Origin: Comamonadaceae bacterium OTU4NAUVB1
Lineage (GTDB): Bacteria; Pseudomonadota; Gammaproteobacteria; Burkholderiales; Burkholderiaceae_C
Assembly (NCBI GenBank): GCA_024372625.1
Contig: CP099605.1
Coordinates: 1,364,001 to 1,428,000 of the forward strand
DNA: 64,000 nt
Direction: 5' to 3'
Below, piece by piece: positions 37,855-48,241 of the stretch. Numbering within the stretch: the first letter of the stretch is position 1; each line of letters opens with the position of its first letter. Position numbers and translations under genes: made by a program. The notes beneath the pieces were generated by a model. The model was not told the origin of the DNA, did no database searches, and saw only the letters and a program-made list of their open reading frames with translations.

Positions 37855-40800
37855 ACCTCTCGCGCCCCTTCGTCGAGCGGCCGATCGCCACGATCCTGCT
37901 GACCGTCGGCATCGCGCTGGCGGGCATCGCGGCGTTCTTCGCGCTGCCGGTGTCGCCGCTGCCCAAGGTCGATTTCCCGGTGATCTCGGTCAGCGCCAGC
38001 CTGGCCGGCGCCAGCCCGGAGACCATGGCCAGCAGCGTCGCGACGCCGCTGGAGCGGCGGCTGGGCACCATCGCGGGCGTCAACGAGATGACGTCCACCA
38101 GCTCGACCGGTTCGGCGCGCGTCACGCTGCAGTTCGACCTCGACCGCGACATCAACGGCGCCGCGCGCGAGGTGCAGGCGGCCATCAACGCCGCGCGCGT
38201 CGACCTGCCCGCCACGCTGCGCAGCAACCCGACCTACCGCAAGATCAACCCGGCCTCGTCGCCCGTCGTCATCCTGGCGCTCACCTCCAAGACCAAGACG
38301 CCGGGCCAGATCTACGACGCCGTCTCCAACATCGTCAGCCAGCGGCTGTCGCAGGTGCAGGGCGTGGGCGACGTCGAGATCGGCGGTGGTTCGCTGCCGG
38401 CGGTGCGGGTCGAACTGCTGCCCTTCGCGCTCAACCGGTACGGCATCAGCACCGAGGACGTGCGCGCCGCCATCCAGGCCACCAACGCCAACCGGCCCAA
38501 GGGCGCGATCGAGGGCGAGGGCCGGCGCCTGCAGATCTACACGCCCCAGCCGGCGCGCCGCGCGGCCGAGTACCGCTCGATGATCGTCGCCTGGCGCAAC
38601 GACGCGGCGGTGCGGCTGCAGGACGTCGCCAACGTGGTCGACGGCGTGGAGAACCGCCGCACGCTGGGCCTGTTCAACGGCGAGCCGGCCATCATCGTGC
38701 TGGTCACGCGCCAGCCCAGCGCCAACATCATCGAGACCGTCGACCGCGTGCGCGACCTCATTCCCGAGCTGCGTGCCCAGCTGCCCCAGGACATCGAGGT
38801 CCAGGTCGCCTCCGACAGCACCAACTCCATCCGCTCGTCGCTCCACGAGATCGAGCTGACGCTGATGGTGTCCATCGTGCTGGTGGTGCTGGTCGTCGGG
38901 CTGTTCCTGCGCAAGGCGCGCGCGACGGTGGTGCCGGCGGTGGCCACGGTGGTGTCGCTGCTGGGCACCTTCGGCGTGATGTACCTGCTGGACTTCAGCC
39001 TCAACAACCTCAGCCTGATGGCGTTGACGGTGGCCACTGGCTTCGTCGTCGACGACGCCATCGTGGTGCTGGAGAACACCATGCGCCACGTGGAGGCCGG
39101 CATGGACCGCGTCGAGGCGGCGCTGCGCGGCGCGCGCGAGGTCGGCTTCACGGTCCTGTCGATCAGCCTGTCGCTGGTGGCGGTGTTCATCCCGCTGCTG
39201 TTCATGGACGGGCAGGTCGGGCGGCTGTTCCGCGAGTTCGCCGTCACGCTGTCGGCGGCGGTGCTGATCTCGCTGGTCATCTCGCTGACCACCACGCCGA
39301 TGATGTGCGCGCTGCTGCTGCGCCCCGAGCCGCGCAGCGAGGGGGGCGAGGGCGGCGGCGCGGCGGGCGCGGGTGTTGCGGGACGGCGTCCCTCGTGGCC
39401 CGCGCGCTGGGCCGAGCGCGGCTACGACGCGCTGCTGCGCACCTACGGCCGCAGCCTGGACTGGGCGCTGGCGAGCAAGGCGCTGGTGATGTTCATCCTG
39501 CTGGCGGTCATCGGCCTGAACGTCTACCTGTTCGCGAAGGTGCCCAAGGGCTTCTTCCCGCAGCAGGACAACGGCCAGCTGAACGGCGGCCTGCGCGCCG
39601 ACCAGAGCATCTCCTCGGCGGCGCTCGGCGAGAAGCTCAAGCAGGCGGTGGACATCATCCGCGCCGACCCGGCGGTGGACACGGTGGTGGGTTTTTCCGG
39701 CGGCAGCCGCGCGGGTGGCGGCTTCATGTTCGTCAACCTCAAGCCGCTGGCCGAGCGCAAGGTGGCGAGCGACGTCGTCATCAACCGGCTGCGCCCGCAG
39801 CTCAACCGCCTGACCGGCCTGCGCGTCTTCCTCGGGCAGGTGCAGGACCTGCGCGGGGGCAGCCGGCAGACCAACTCCACCTACGACTACACCCTCAAGG
39901 GCGACAACATCGCCGACCTGCGCACCTGGAGCGGCAAGCTCATCGAGCGCCTGAAACAGGAGAGCGCGCTGACCGACGTCGACGGCGACCAGGCCGACAA
40001 CGGCGTGGAGACCTTCGTCACGGTCGACCGGGAGAGCGCCTCGCGCCTGGGCGTCACGGCCGCCGCCGTCGACGCCGCGCTCTACAACGCCTTCGGCCAG
40101 CGCTCCGTGGCCACCATCTACGACGAACTCAACCAGTACGCCGTGATCATGGAATGGGCACCGCGCTTCATGCAGGGTCCGCCCGCCCTGCAGGACCTGT
40201 ACGTGCCCGCGTCCACCGCCGCGGCCGCCGGCACCACGGTCGTCACCACCTCCGCCAACCCCGGCCAGCGCGGTGCCTCCGTCGGCACGCCGCTGAGCAC
40301 CACGCCCACCACCATGGTGCCGCTGGGCACCATCGCCAAGCTCTCCGAACGCGCCATCCCGACGTCGATCTCGCACGAGGGCGGCGAGCTCTCCAGCACG
40401 GTCTCGTTCAGCCTCGCGCCGGGCGTGGCGCTGGGCGACGCGCAGCGCATCGTCGCCGAGGCCAGCGCCGACATCGCCATGCCGACCAACGTGCGCGGCA
40501 GCTTCGGCGGGTCGGCCGGCGTGTTCTCCCAGTCGCAGGGCCAGCAGTGGCTGCTGATCGTGGCGGCGCTGGTGGTGATCTACATCGTGCTGGGCGTGCT
40601 CTACGAGAGCCTCATCCACCCGATCACGGTGCTCACCACGCTGCCCTCGGCCGGCGTCGGGGCGGTGCTGGCGCTGCTGCTGTTCCGCATGGACTTCTCC
40701 CTGATCGCCCTGATCGGGGTGTTCCTGCTGATCGGCATCGTCAAGAAGAACGCGATCCTGATCATCGACTTCGCGCTCGACGCCGAGCGCGCGCGCGGCC

Positions 40801-41108
40801 TCACCGCGACCGAGGCCGTGCGCGAGGCCTGCATGCTGCGCTTCCGCCCGATCCTGATGACCACGCTGGCCGCCGCCCTGGGCGCGCTGCCGCTGGCCAT
40901 CGGCTTCGGCCAGGGCTCGGAGCTGCGCCAGCCGCTGGGCGTGGCCATCGTCGGCGGGCTCGTCGCCAGCCAGCTGCTGACCCTGCTGACCACGCCCGTC
41001 GTCTACGTGCTGATGGACAAGCTGCGCCGCCGCTCGGGCGACGAGCGCCGGCTGGCGCGCGCGACCGACGCGGCGCCGCCGCACGGCCTTTCCCCGACCT
41101 CTCCATGA
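37851..41108 (+). CDS. mdtC: MdtC-like RND multidrug efflux permease
   Basis: A 1085-residue RND permease, partner of MdtB. The start is a GTG that overlaps the mdtB stop (GTGA), preceded by GGGAGG; the protein begins [17 protein letters not shown]. The proton-relay helix reads [21 protein letters not shown]. Two expanded loops are seen: a Gly/Ala-rich one near residues 495-520 and a Thr/Ser/Ala-rich one near residues 785-820 ([16 protein letters not shown] region), making it about 60 residues longer than E. coli MdtC (1025). It overlaps the outer membrane channel gene by four bases. Confidence 0.93.
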   Translation: MNLSRPFVERPIATILLTVGIALAGIAAFFALPVSPLPKVDFPVISVSASLAGASPETMASSVATPLERRLGTIAGVNEMTSTSSTGSARVTLQFDLDRDINGAAREVQAAINAARVDLPATLRSNPTYRKINPASSPVVILALTSKTKTPGQIYDAVSNIVSQRLSQVQGVGDVEIGGGSLPAVRVELLPFALNRYGISTEDVRAAIQATNANRPKGAIEGEGRRLQIYTPQPARRAAEYRSMIVAWRNDAAVRLQDVANVVDGVENRRTLGLFNGEPAIIVLVTRQPSANIIETVDRVRDLIPELRAQLPQDIEVQVASDSTNSIRSSLHEIELTLMVSIVLVVLVVGLFLRKARATVVPAVATVVSLLGTFGVMYLLDFSLNNLSLMALTVATGFVVDDAIVVLENTMRHVEAGMDRVEAALRGAREVGFTVLSISLSLVAVFIPLLFMDGQVGRLFREFAVTLSAAVLISLVISLTTTPMMCALLLRPEPRSEGGEGGGAAGAGVAGRRPSWPARWAERGYDALLRTYGRSLDWALASKALVMFILLAVIGLNVYLFAKVPKGFFPQQDNGQLNGGLRADQSISSAALGEKLKQAVDIIRADPAVDTVVGFSGGSRAGGGFMFVNLKPLAERKVASDVVINRLRPQLNRLTGLRVFLGQVQDLRGGSRQTNSTYDYTLKGDNIADLRTWSGKLIERLKQESALTDVDGDQADNGVETFVTVDRESASRLGVTAAAVDAALYNAFGQRSVATIYDELNQYAVIMEWAPRFMQGPPALQDLYVPASTAAAAGTTVVTTSANPGQRGASVGTPLSTTPTTMVPLGTIAKLSERAIPTSISHEGGELSSTVSFSLAPGVALGDAQRIVAEASADIAMPTNVRGSFGGSAGVFSQSQGQQWLLIVAALVVIYIVLGVLYESLIHPITVLTTLPSAGVGAVLALLLFRMDFSLIALIGVFLLIGIVKKNAILIIDFALDAERARGLTATEAVREACMLRFRPILMTTLAAALGALPLAIGFGQGSELRQPLGVAIVGGLVASQLLTLLTTPVVYVLMDKLRRRSGDERRLARATDAAPPHGLSPTSP

Positions 41109-42583
41109 ACGCCATGCCGCCCCGTCCCCCCGCCACCATCGCCCGCGCGCGTCCGTTGCCGCGCCGGCTGCCGCGCGCCGCGCTGGCGCTGGGCCTCGCC
41201 GCCGCGCTCGCCGGCTGCGCGACCGGTCCGGCCTACCGGCCGCCACGCGTCGACGCGCCCACCGCCTGGAAGGAGGCGCCGGCCGCCGACGGCTGGCTGC
41301 CCGCCACGCCGGCCGACACCCTGGAGCGCGGCCCGTGGTGGGCGCGCTTCGGCGACCCCGGCCTCGACGCGCTGGCCGAGCGCGTGCGCATCGACAACCC
41401 CGGCATCGCCGTGGCGGTCGCCAACTACGCCCAGGCCCAGGCGCTGGTGCGCGAGCAGCAGGCCACGCTGTTCCCGGCCGTGTCGCTCTCGGGCGCCAGT
41501 TCGCGCGCGGGCACCCGGGGCGAGTCGAACGCGCGCGGCACCGCCAGCGCCACCCTGGGCGCTTCGTGGGCGCCCGACGTCTGGGGCCGGCTGCGCCTGG
41601 CCGTGGGCAGCGCGCAGGCGCAGGCGCAGGCCAGCGCGGCCGACCTGGCGGCGGCCCGGCTCTCCGCGCTGGGAACGCTGGCCTCGAGCTACTTCCAGCT
41701 GCGCGAGGCCGACGCCGAACTCGCCCTGCTGGCCGCGACGCTGGAAGGCTACGAGCGTTCGCTGGCCATCGCGCGCAACCGTTACGAGGCCGGCATCGTC
41801 GCGCAGAGCGACGTCCTGCAGGCGCAGACCCTGCTGGTCAACACGCGCGCCGACCGTGTCGCGCTGCAGCGCTCGCGCGACACGCTGGAGCACGCCATCG
41901 CGGTGCTGGTGGGCGCGGCGCCGGCGGCGTTCCGCCTGCCGGCGGCCGCCACCTGGACGCCGACGGTGCCGGCGGTGCCGCTGGGCGTGCCCTCGACCCT
42001 GCTGCAGCGTCGCCCCGACATCGCCGCCGCCGAACGCGACATGGCCTCGGCCAACGCGCAGATCGGCATCCAGCGCAGCGCGTACTTTCCGAACATCGGC
42101 CTGAGCGCGTCGCTCGGACGCTCGTCGACGCGCGTGGGCGACCTGCTCGGCGCGGCCGGCACGCTGTGGTCCCTGGGCCTGTCGGCCACGCAGGTGATCT
42201 TCGACGCCGGGGCCATCGCCGCGCGGGTGGACGCGGCCCGGGCGTCGTACGACGCGGTGACGGCCAACTACCGGCGCACCGTGCTCGCGGCGTTCCAGGG
42301 CGTCGAGGACCAGCTCACCGCCACCGCCAGCCTCGCGCAGCAGGAGGTCCTGCGCCGCGAGGCCTCGGCCGCCGCCGACCGCACCGAGCAGCAGATCCTC
42401 AACCGCTACCGCGCCGGCCAGGTGAGCTACACGGAAGTGGTGACGGCGCAGGCCTCGGCGCTGAACGCGCGACGCACCGTGCTGCAGGTGCAGGTGGCGC
42501 GGCAGGTGGCGGCGGTCGGACTGATCCAGAACCTGGGCGGCGGCTGGGACGGGGCGGGCGTCGTCATGCCGCCGTCACCCTGA
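41105..42583 (+). CDS. Outer membrane efflux channel lipoprotein (OprM/NodT family)
   Basis: A 492-residue TolC-like channel that completes the pump. The signal peptide ends in lipobox LAGC (ALAAALAGCATGP), so it is a lipoprotein. Two outer membrane efflux repeats follow: GPWWARFGDPGLDALAERV near residue 76 and LLQRRPDIAAAERDMASANAQIG near residue 300. The long helical segments with LNRYRAGQVSYTEVV are typical of the family. ATGA overlap with mdtC ties it to the operon, unlike E. coli mdtABC, which has no dedicated channel gene. Confidence 0.93.
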   Translation: MNAMPPRPPATIARARPLPRRLPRAALALGLAAALAGCATGPAYRPPRVDAPTAWKEAPAADGWLPATPADTLERGPWWARFGDPGLDALAERVRIDNPGIAVAVANYAQAQALVREQQATLFPAVSLSGASSRAGTRGESNARGTASATLGASWAPDVWGRLRLAVGSAQAQAQASAADLAAARLSALGTLASSYFQLREADAELALLAATLEGYERSLAIARNRYEAGIVAQSDVLQAQTLLVNTRADRVALQRSRDTLEHAIAVLVGAAPAAFRLPAAATWTPTVPAVPLGVPSTLLQRRPDIAAAERDMASANAQIGIQRSAYFPNIGLSASLGRSSTRVGDLLGAAGTLWSLGLSATQVIFDAGAIAARVDAARASYDAVTANYRRTVLAAFQGVEDQLTATASLAQQEVLRREASAAADRTEQQILNRYRAGQVSYTEVVTAQASALNARRTVLQVQVARQVAAVGLIQNLGGGWDGAGVVMPPSP

Positions 42584-42617
42584 ACCACGAAGCTGAACGG
42601 GGCCCGAACGGGCACCT

Positions 42618-42626
42618 TGCAATAAT
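42618..42626 (+). promoter_or_regulatory. Extended -10 promoter element before uppP
   Basis: TGC-AATAAT (42618-42626) is an extended -10 sequence 23 bases before the GTG start of uppP, in the short gap after the efflux operon. No clear -35 is visible, which is acceptable for an extended -10 promoter. Confidence 0.4.
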
Positions 42627-42649
42627 CGGTGCCATTTCAAGGAGCGTGC

Positions 42650-43474
42650 GTGGATATCGTTTTGCTGGTCAAGGCCGCCATCATGGGCATCGTCGAGGGC
42701 CTGACCGAGTTTCTTCCCATCTCGTCGACCGGCCACCTGATCCTGGCCGGGGCCCTGCTGGGCTTCGACGACGAACGGGCCAAGGTGTTCGACATCGCCA
42801 TCCAGACCGGCGCGATCTTCGCGGTGATCCTGGTGTACTGGCACAAGATCAGCGACACCGTGGTGGCGCTGCCGCGCCAGGCCAAGGCCCGGCGCTTCGC
42901 CTTCAACGTGTTCCTGGGCTTCCTGCCGGCGGTGGTGCTGGGCCTGGCGATCGGCTCGCTGGTCAAGGCGCACCTGTTCACGCCGGTCGTGGTGGCGACC
43001 ACCTTCATCCTGGGCGGCTTCATCATCCTGTGGGCCGAGCGGCGCGCGCCGGGTTCGGTGCGGGTCGAGAACGTGGACGACATGACGGCCATGGACGCGC
43101 TCAAGGTCGGCTTCGTACAGTGCCTGGCGATGGTGCCGGGCACCAGCCGCAGCGGCGCGACCATCATCGGCGGCATGCTGCTGGGCCTGTCGCGCAAGGC
43201 GGCGACGGACTTCTCGTTCTTCGTCGGCATCCCCACGCTGGTGGGCGCGGGGGCCTACAGCCTCTACAAGGCGCGCGCGCTGCTGTCGTGGGCCGACCTG
43301 CCGATGTTCATGGTCGGGCTGGTGTTCTCGTTCATCAGCGCCTGGCTGTGCGTGCGCTGGCTGCTGCGCTACATCAGCTCGCACGATTTCGTGCCCTTCG
43401 CGTACTACCGCATCGCCTTCGGCATCGTGGTACTGGCGACGTCCTGGAGCGGGCTGGTGACCTGGGCCGAATAG
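42650..43474 (+). CDS. uppP: Undecaprenyl-diphosphate phosphatase
   Basis: A 274-residue integral membrane enzyme (BacA/UppP) that converts undecaprenyl diphosphate to the monophosphate used for cell wall lipid carrier recycling. The two catalytic motifs are [17 protein letters not shown] (near residue 17) and [20 protein letters not shown] (near residue 166). The start is GTG 42650, five bases after AAGGAG; an in-frame GTG at 42629 is upstream of that ribosome-binding site and unlikely. The length equals the family norm. Confidence 0.96.
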   Translation: MDIVLLVKAAIMGIVEGLTEFLPISSTGHLILAGALLGFDDERAKVFDIAIQTGAIFAVILVYWHKISDTVVALPRQAKARRFAFNVFLGFLPAVVLGLAIGSLVKAHLFTPVVVATTFILGGFIILWAERRAPGSVRVENVDDMTAMDALKVGFVQCLAMVPGTSRSGATIIGGMLLGLSRKAATDFSFFVGIPTLVGAGAYSLYKARALLSWADLPMFMVGLVFSFISAWLCVRWLLRYISSHDFVPFAYYRIAFGIVVLATSWSGLVTWAE

Positions 43475-43488
43475 GCCCTGGAAACGGA

Positions 43489-43511
43489 ACCGGCCGCTCG
43501 CGGCGGCCGGT
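43489..43511. terminator. Palindrome between uppP and the Anbu gene
   Basis: ACCGGCCGC (43489-43497) and GCGGCCGGT (43503-43511) form a nine-base-pair perfect stem with a five-base loop, in the gap between two convergent genes. The arms are identical to those of the terminator at 32959-32982, but no T run follows on either strand. A bidirectional, Rho-assisted terminator is plausible. Confidence 0.5.
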
Positions 43512-43537
43512 CGGGTCCGGGTGGGGAGCCGATCAGG

Positions 43538-44377
43538 TCAGATCAGCTTTTCCTCGGGCGTCGCGATCTTGCGCAGGGCGCTGTGGCGCGCGGCCGGCAT
43601 CTTCAGCGGGTGCGCGGTGACGGCGTCGTCCCAGACCGGGTCCTCGATGCTGTCGAACACCTCGCGCAGCTTCTGGCCCCAGCTGTTGTGCATCATCTGG
43701 TAGTAGGGGTTGTTGGCGTCCAGGCAGACGATCTTGTCGGTCTGCAGCCGGCCGGCCTCGTACACCACCAGGTCGAGCGGCAGGCCCACCGAGAGGTTGG
43801 ACTTCATGGTCGAGTCCATCGACACCAGGGCGCACTTGGCGGCCTCGTCGAGCGGGGTGTCGGGCGTGAGCACGCGGTCGAGCACCGGCTTGCCGTACTT
43901 CGACTCGCCGACCTGGAAATAGGGCGTCTCGTTGGTCGCCTCGATGAAGTTGCCGGCCGAATAGACCAGGAACAGGCGCATGCCCTCGCCGGCGACCTGG
44001 CCGCCGAAGATGAACGAGACGTTGAAGTCGAGCCCGGCGTGCTTGAGCGCGGCGGCGTCGCGGTCGTAGACGTGGCGCACCGCCGAACCCAGCACGCGGG
44101 CGGCGTCGAACATGCTCTTCGCGTTCCAGATCGTGATGGGCGGACCGGGCTCGCCGTCGGCGTCGGTCTCGCGCAGTTCCTCGATCTGCAGGATCTCGCG
44201 CACCGATTGCGAGATGCTCAGGTTGCCCGCCGACAGCAGCACCATGACGCGGTCGCCGGGCTGCTCGTAGACGATCATCTTGCGGAAGGTGCTGATGTGG
44301 TCGACGCCCGCGTTGGTGCGCGAGTCGGACAGGAACACCAGCCCGGCGTTGAGTTTGATGCCTACGCAATAAGTCAT
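43538..44377 (-). CDS. Anbu-type proteasome-like peptidase
   Basis: A 279-residue member of the N-terminal nucleophile family of bacterial proteasome-related proteins (Anbu/BPH). The sequence begins MTYCVGIKL, so removal of Met exposes Thr as the predicted nucleophile. LVFLSDSRTNAG carries the conserved Asp and Arg, and STFRKM the lysine. The family makes ring or helical assemblies; its substrate is not settled. It usually sits with transglutaminase, alpha-E and ATP-grasp-like genes; here none is adjacent and the neighbours are uppP and mutS. No clear ribosome-binding site is seen. Confidence 0.9.
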   Translation of the reverse strand: MTYCVGIKLNAGLVFLSDSRTNAGVDHISTFRKMIVYEQPGDRVMVLLSAGNLSISQSVREILQIEELRETDADGEPGPPITIWNAKSMFDAARVLGSAVRHVYDRDAAALKHAGLDFNVSFIFGGQVAGEGMRLFLVYSAGNFIEATNETPYFQVGESKYGKPVLDRVLTPDTPLDEAAKCALVSMDSTMKSNLSVGLPLDLVVYEAGRLQTDKIVCLDANNPYYQMMHNSWGQKLREVFDSIEDPVWDDAVTAHPLKMPAARHSALRKIATPEEKLI

Positions 44378-44412
44378 TGGATTCGTATCGTGGGACGCCG
44401 GGACCGGGCCGT

Positions 44413-47082
44413 TCAGCCGGGTCCGGTGTCGCGCACGTTGAGTTTTTGAAGGGTGTAAAGCGCTTCCAGCGCCTCCCGGGGGCTCAGGGCGTCGAGGTCG
44501 AGCGCGGCCAGGGCGGATTCTACGGGGCCCGGTGCCGGCGCCGCGACCGGTGCCGGGGCGGCGAACAGGTCGACCTGCGCCTGCGCGCTGGCCTGCTGCG
44601 CCTCCAGCGCCGCCAGGGCCTGGCGCGCGTGGGCGACGACGGGGGCGGGCATGCCGGCCAGGCGGGCGACCTGGATGCCGTAGCTCTTGCTGGCCGGGCC
44701 GGGCTGCATCTCGTGCAGGAAGACGATGTCGCGCCCGCCGCGGCCGGCGGTCTCGGTCGCGCTCACGTGCATGTTGATCGCGCCGTGGTGCGTGGCCGGG
44801 AATTCGGTCAGCTCGAAATAGTGCGTCGCGAACAGCGTGAACGAGCGGCTGCGGTCGTGCAGGTGCGCGGCGATGCCGGCGGCCAGCGCCAGGCCGTCGA
44901 AGGTGCTGGTGCCGCGGCCGATCTCGTCCATCAGCACCAGCGAGCGCGCGGTGGCCGCATGCAGGATCTGCGCCGCCTCGGTCATCTCCAGCATGAAGGT
45001 CGACTGGGCGTTGGCCAGGTCGTCGGCCGCGCCGATGCGGGTGTGGATGGCGTCGATCGGTCCGAGCCGGCAGCCCTGCGCCGACACGTGCGAGCCGATC
45101 GAGGCGAGCAGCACGATGATCGCGATCTGGCGCATGTAGGTCGACTTGCCGCCCATGTTCGGACCGGTGATCACCTGCATGCGCTGCTGCGGACCGAGCT
45201 GCGTGTCGTTGGCGATGAAGGCGCCGGCGGACTTCTCGGCCAGCCGCGCCTCCACCACCGGGTGGCGGCCGCGCGCGATCTCGATGCAGGGGTGCGCGAC
45301 GAACGTGGGGGCGTTCCAGTGCAGCGTGTGCGAGCGCTCGGCCAGCGCGCACAGCGCGTCGAGCGAGGCGAGGGCGCCGGCCAGCCGCGTGAGCGCGTGG
45401 ACGTGCGGCTGCAGGGCGTCGAGCACTTGCTCGTAGAGCCACTTCTCGCGCGCCAGCGCGCGGTCTTGCGCCGACAGCGCCTTGTCCTCGAACGCCTTGA
45501 GCTCGGGCGTGACGAAGCGCTCGGCGTTCTTGAGCGTCTGGCGGCGGCGGTAGTCGTCGGGCACCTTGCCCAGCGCGCCCTGGGAGACCTCGATGTAGAA
45601 GCCGTGCACGCGGTTGAACTGCACCCGCAGGTTGGGAATGCCGGTGCGCTCCCGCTCGGCGACCTCCAGGCGCAGCAGGAAGGCGTCGCAGTTCTCCCCG
45701 ATGGCGCGCAGTTCGTCGAGTTCGGCGTCGAAGCCCGTGGCGATCACGCCGCCGTCGCGCACCAGCGCGGCCGGCTCGGCCTGGATGGCGCGCGCCAGCA
45801 GGCCGGCGCAGTCCGGAGGGGTGGCCAGGTCGCCGGCGATGCGCGCGAGCAGGGCGGCGCCGTCGGGCAGCGCCGGAGCGAGGCCGGCGGCCTTGTCCAG
45901 CGCCAGCCGCAGGGCGACGAGTTCGCGCGGGCGCACCTGGCGCAGCGCGATGCGCGCGGCGATGCGCTCGACGTCGCTGGTGTGCCGCAGCGACTCGCGC
46001 AGCGTACGCCAGGGCGCGGCGGTGGTGCCGGACGGCGCGGCGTGCAGCACGCCGATGGCGTCGAGCCGCGCCTGCGCGTCGGCCCGGTCGCGGCGCGGCG
46101 CCAGCAGCCAGCGCCGCAGCAGGCGGCTGCCCATGCCGGTCATGCAGGTGTCCAGCAGCGAGAGCAGGGTGGGCGACGACTCGCCGCGCAGGGTCTGCAC
46201 GAGTTCGAGATTGCGCCGGGTGGCCGGCGGCAGCTCGATCAGGTCGCCGTCGCGCTCGACCGCGAGCCGCCTCACGTGGGTCAGCGCGCGGCCCTGGGTG
46301 TGCTCGGCGTAGCCCAGCAGCGCCGACGCGGCGGCGTGCGCGTGGGTCAGGGCCTCGGCGTTCCAGGCTGCGAGGCTGGCGCTGCCGAGCTGCTCGCGCA
46401 GCTTGCGCTCGCCGAGCGCGCCGTCGAACTGCCACGCCGGGCGCACCGACAGCGTGAAGGGCGTCGTCGCGCGCGCGGCCACCAGGCGTGCCTCGAAGGC
46501 GGGCGTGACCTCGGCGCCGTGGATCACCTCGCTCGGCGCGATGCGGGCGATCCAGGCTTCCAGCGCGTCGGCGGCGCATTCGGCCAGCCGCAGTTCGTCG
46601 CCCGTGACGCTCAGCCACGCCAGCCCGCAGGTGCCGCGCGCGCCGGCGTGCACGGCCAGCAGCAGCGATTCGACGCGGTCGTCGAGCAGTTCGGCATCGG
46701 TCAGCGTGCCCGGCGTGACCACCCGCATCACCTTGCGTTCCACCGGTCCCTTGCCCAGCCCGACCTCGCCGACCTGCTCGCAGATGGCGACCGACTCGCC
46801 CAGCTTGATCAGCCGCGCCAGGTAGGTGTCGACCGCGTGGAACGGCACGCCGCACATCGGGATGGGCTGGCCGGCGGACTGGCCGCGCTGGGTCAGGGTG
46901 ATGTCGAGCAGCCGCGCCGCCTTCTGCGCGTCGGCGTGGAACAGCTCGTAGAAGTCGCCCATCCGGTAGAACAGGAGGGTGTCGGGATGGTCGGCCTTCA
47001 GTCGGAGGTACTGGGCCATCATCGGGGTGTGGTTGCCGTCCCCGTGCGGGGCGACGGGTCGGTCTTTGGCGTCTTGATTCAT
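44413..47082 (-). CDS. mutS: DNA mismatch repair protein MutS
   Basis: An 889-residue MutS that recognises mismatches and small loops. The mismatch-binding Phe-x-Glu is in [10 protein letters not shown] near residue 45. The ATPase Walker A is [13 protein letters not shown] near residue 640, with Walker B and the following signature in [14 protein letters not shown]. The C-terminus keeps the Ala-rich linker and the short dimer/tetramer region ([15 protein letters not shown]). The N-terminal extension of about 20 polar residues is normal for Burkholderiales. It is the first gene of the mutS-Anbu pair on this strand, 35 bases apart. Confidence 0.97.
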   Translation of the reverse strand: MNQDAKDRPVAPHGDGNHTPMMAQYLRLKADHPDTLLFYRMGDFYELFHADAQKAARLLDITLTQRGQSAGQPIPMCGVPFHAVDTYLARLIKLGESVAICEQVGEVGLGKGPVERKVMRVVTPGTLTDAELLDDRVESLLLAVHAGARGTCGLAWLSVTGDELRLAECAADALEAWIARIAPSEVIHGAEVTPAFEARLVAARATTPFTLSVRPAWQFDGALGERKLREQLGSASLAAWNAEALTHAHAAASALLGYAEHTQGRALTHVRRLAVERDGDLIELPPATRRNLELVQTLRGESSPTLLSLLDTCMTGMGSRLLRRWLLAPRRDRADAQARLDAIGVLHAAPSGTTAAPWRTLRESLRHTSDVERIAARIALRQVRPRELVALRLALDKAAGLAPALPDGAALLARIAGDLATPPDCAGLLARAIQAEPAALVRDGGVIATGFDAELDELRAIGENCDAFLLRLEVAERERTGIPNLRVQFNRVHGFYIEVSQGALGKVPDDYRRRQTLKNAERFVTPELKAFEDKALSAQDRALAREKWLYEQVLDALQPHVHALTRLAGALASLDALCALAERSHTLHWNAPTFVAHPCIEIARGRHPVVEARLAEKSAGAFIANDTQLGPQQRMQVITGPNMGGKSTYMRQIAIIVLLASIGSHVSAQGCRLGPIDAIHTRIGAADDLANAQSTFMLEMTEAAQILHAATARSLVLMDEIGRGTSTFDGLALAAGIAAHLHDRSRSFTLFATHYFELTEFPATHHGAINMHVSATETAGRGGRDIVFLHEMQPGPASKSYGIQVARLAGMPAPVVAHARQALAALEAQQASAQAQVDLFAAPAPVAAPAPGPVESALAALDLDALSPREALEALYTLQKLNVRDTGPG

Positions 47083-47184
47083 GCGGGCTTCGATTCGAAA
47101 GGCGTCCGGGCGCGGAGCGGGGCGCGCGTGGGCGGCCGTGGAGCGCCGGCCGGCGAGGTGGCGCCCGATTCTCTTCCAGGCGCC

Positions 47185-48093
47185 TCAGCGCGGCAGCAGG
47201 GCGAGCGCGAACGGCAGGCTCAGGACGCCCAGCAGCGTCGACAGCGTGACCAGTCCGGCGACGAACGGCCCGTTGTAGCCCATGCGCGCGGCCAGCACGT
47301 AGGCGCTCGAGGCGGTCGGCACCGCCGCGAACGCCATCAGCACGCCCGCCTGCACCGCGTCCAGGCGCAGCAGGCGCGCGAAGGCCAGGCCGGCCAGCGG
47401 CAGCAGCAGGTGCCGGATCGTCAGCACCGAGGCCGCCAGCACCTTGGCGCGCGCGAGCGACGCGAACTGCATGCCCGCGCCGGCGGCCATCAGTCCCAGC
47501 GCCAGCGACGCGGCGCCGATGCGCGAGAGCGTCGGCTCCAGCCACGGCGGCACCGCCAGGCCCAGCAGGTTCACCACCAGCCCGCTGGCCGTGGCGACGA
47601 TCAGCGGGTTGCGCACCAGCTGGCGCGCGAAGCCCGTGTTGGCGTGGCGCGCCATCGGCCAGACCGCCGCCACGTTCATCAGCGGCACGCACACGCCGAT
47701 CAGCACCGCCAGCATCAGCAGGCCCGGCGCGCCGCCGATCCGTTCGGCCAGCGCCAGGCAGATGAAGGAGTTGAAGCGGAAGGCGACCTGCGCGCCCGCG
47801 GCATGGTCGCGCCGGTCGATGTGGCGGCCGATCCACGGCAGCGCGGGCAGCGCGTAGGCCAGCGCGATCCCCGTCATCCCGACGCCCACGCCGGCGATCA
47901 GCAGGCCGGACGTGGCGGCGAAATCGATCGGACTGCGCACGATCGAGTGGAACAGCAGCACCGGAAACAGGAAGTAATAGACCAGGTTCTCGACCTGGTC
48001 CCAAACGCGGCGGTCGAGCGCGGTGTGCCGGCACAGGAGCCAGCCGCACAGGATGAGCGAGAAGTCGGGAAAGAGCAGCCGGGCGTAGTTCAC
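47185..48093 (-). CDS. AEC-family (auxin efflux carrier-like) transporter
   Basis: A 302-residue inner membrane permease with about ten transmembrane helices in two inverted halves. The family's first block (LLFPDFSLILCGWLL) and the second-half GVLMAFAAVPTASSAYVLA are typical. Substrates in the family are small organic acids or amino acids; this one is unknown. A frame extension of 41 codons exists, but a GTG at 48093 starts exactly at the family N-terminus (VNYARLLFP), so it is preferred. It lies 102 bases before mutS. Confidence 0.85.
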   Translation of the reverse strand: MNYARLLFPDFSLILCGWLLCRHTALDRRVWDQVENLVYYFLFPVLLFHSIVRSPIDFAATSGLLIAGVGVGMTGIALAYALPALPWIGRHIDRRDHAAGAQVAFRFNSFICLALAERIGGAPGLLMLAVLIGVCVPLMNVAAVWPMARHANTGFARQLVRNPLIVATASGLVVNLLGLAVPPWLEPTLSRIGAASLALGLMAAGAGMQFASLARAKVLAASVLTIRHLLLPLAGLAFARLLRLDAVQAGVLMAFAAVPTASSAYVLAARMGYNGPFVAGLVTLSTLLGVLSLPFALALLPR

Positions 48094-48241
48094 GGCGGCG
48101 AGGATAAACCGCACCCGCCGGCGGGTAATCCGCAGGAGCGCGGGCCCGGACACGACGCTAGCATGCGCGGCTGTTCCCGGCGGCGACCTGCGATCCAGGC
48201 CGCCGCCGTCTTCCACCCGACCCCTCCCGAAGGAATCGCCG

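Noticed and set aside
37794..41246. A 3.4-kb open frame antisense to mdtC
   Set aside because: The product is Arg/Ala/Gln/His-rich with no domain. Long antisense frames are expected at this GC content.
43538..48049. A 4.5-kb minus-strand frame covering Anbu, mutS and the AEC gene
   Set aside because: Only its final 279 codons (Anbu) make sense; the rest is out of frame with the clear MutS and AEC proteins.
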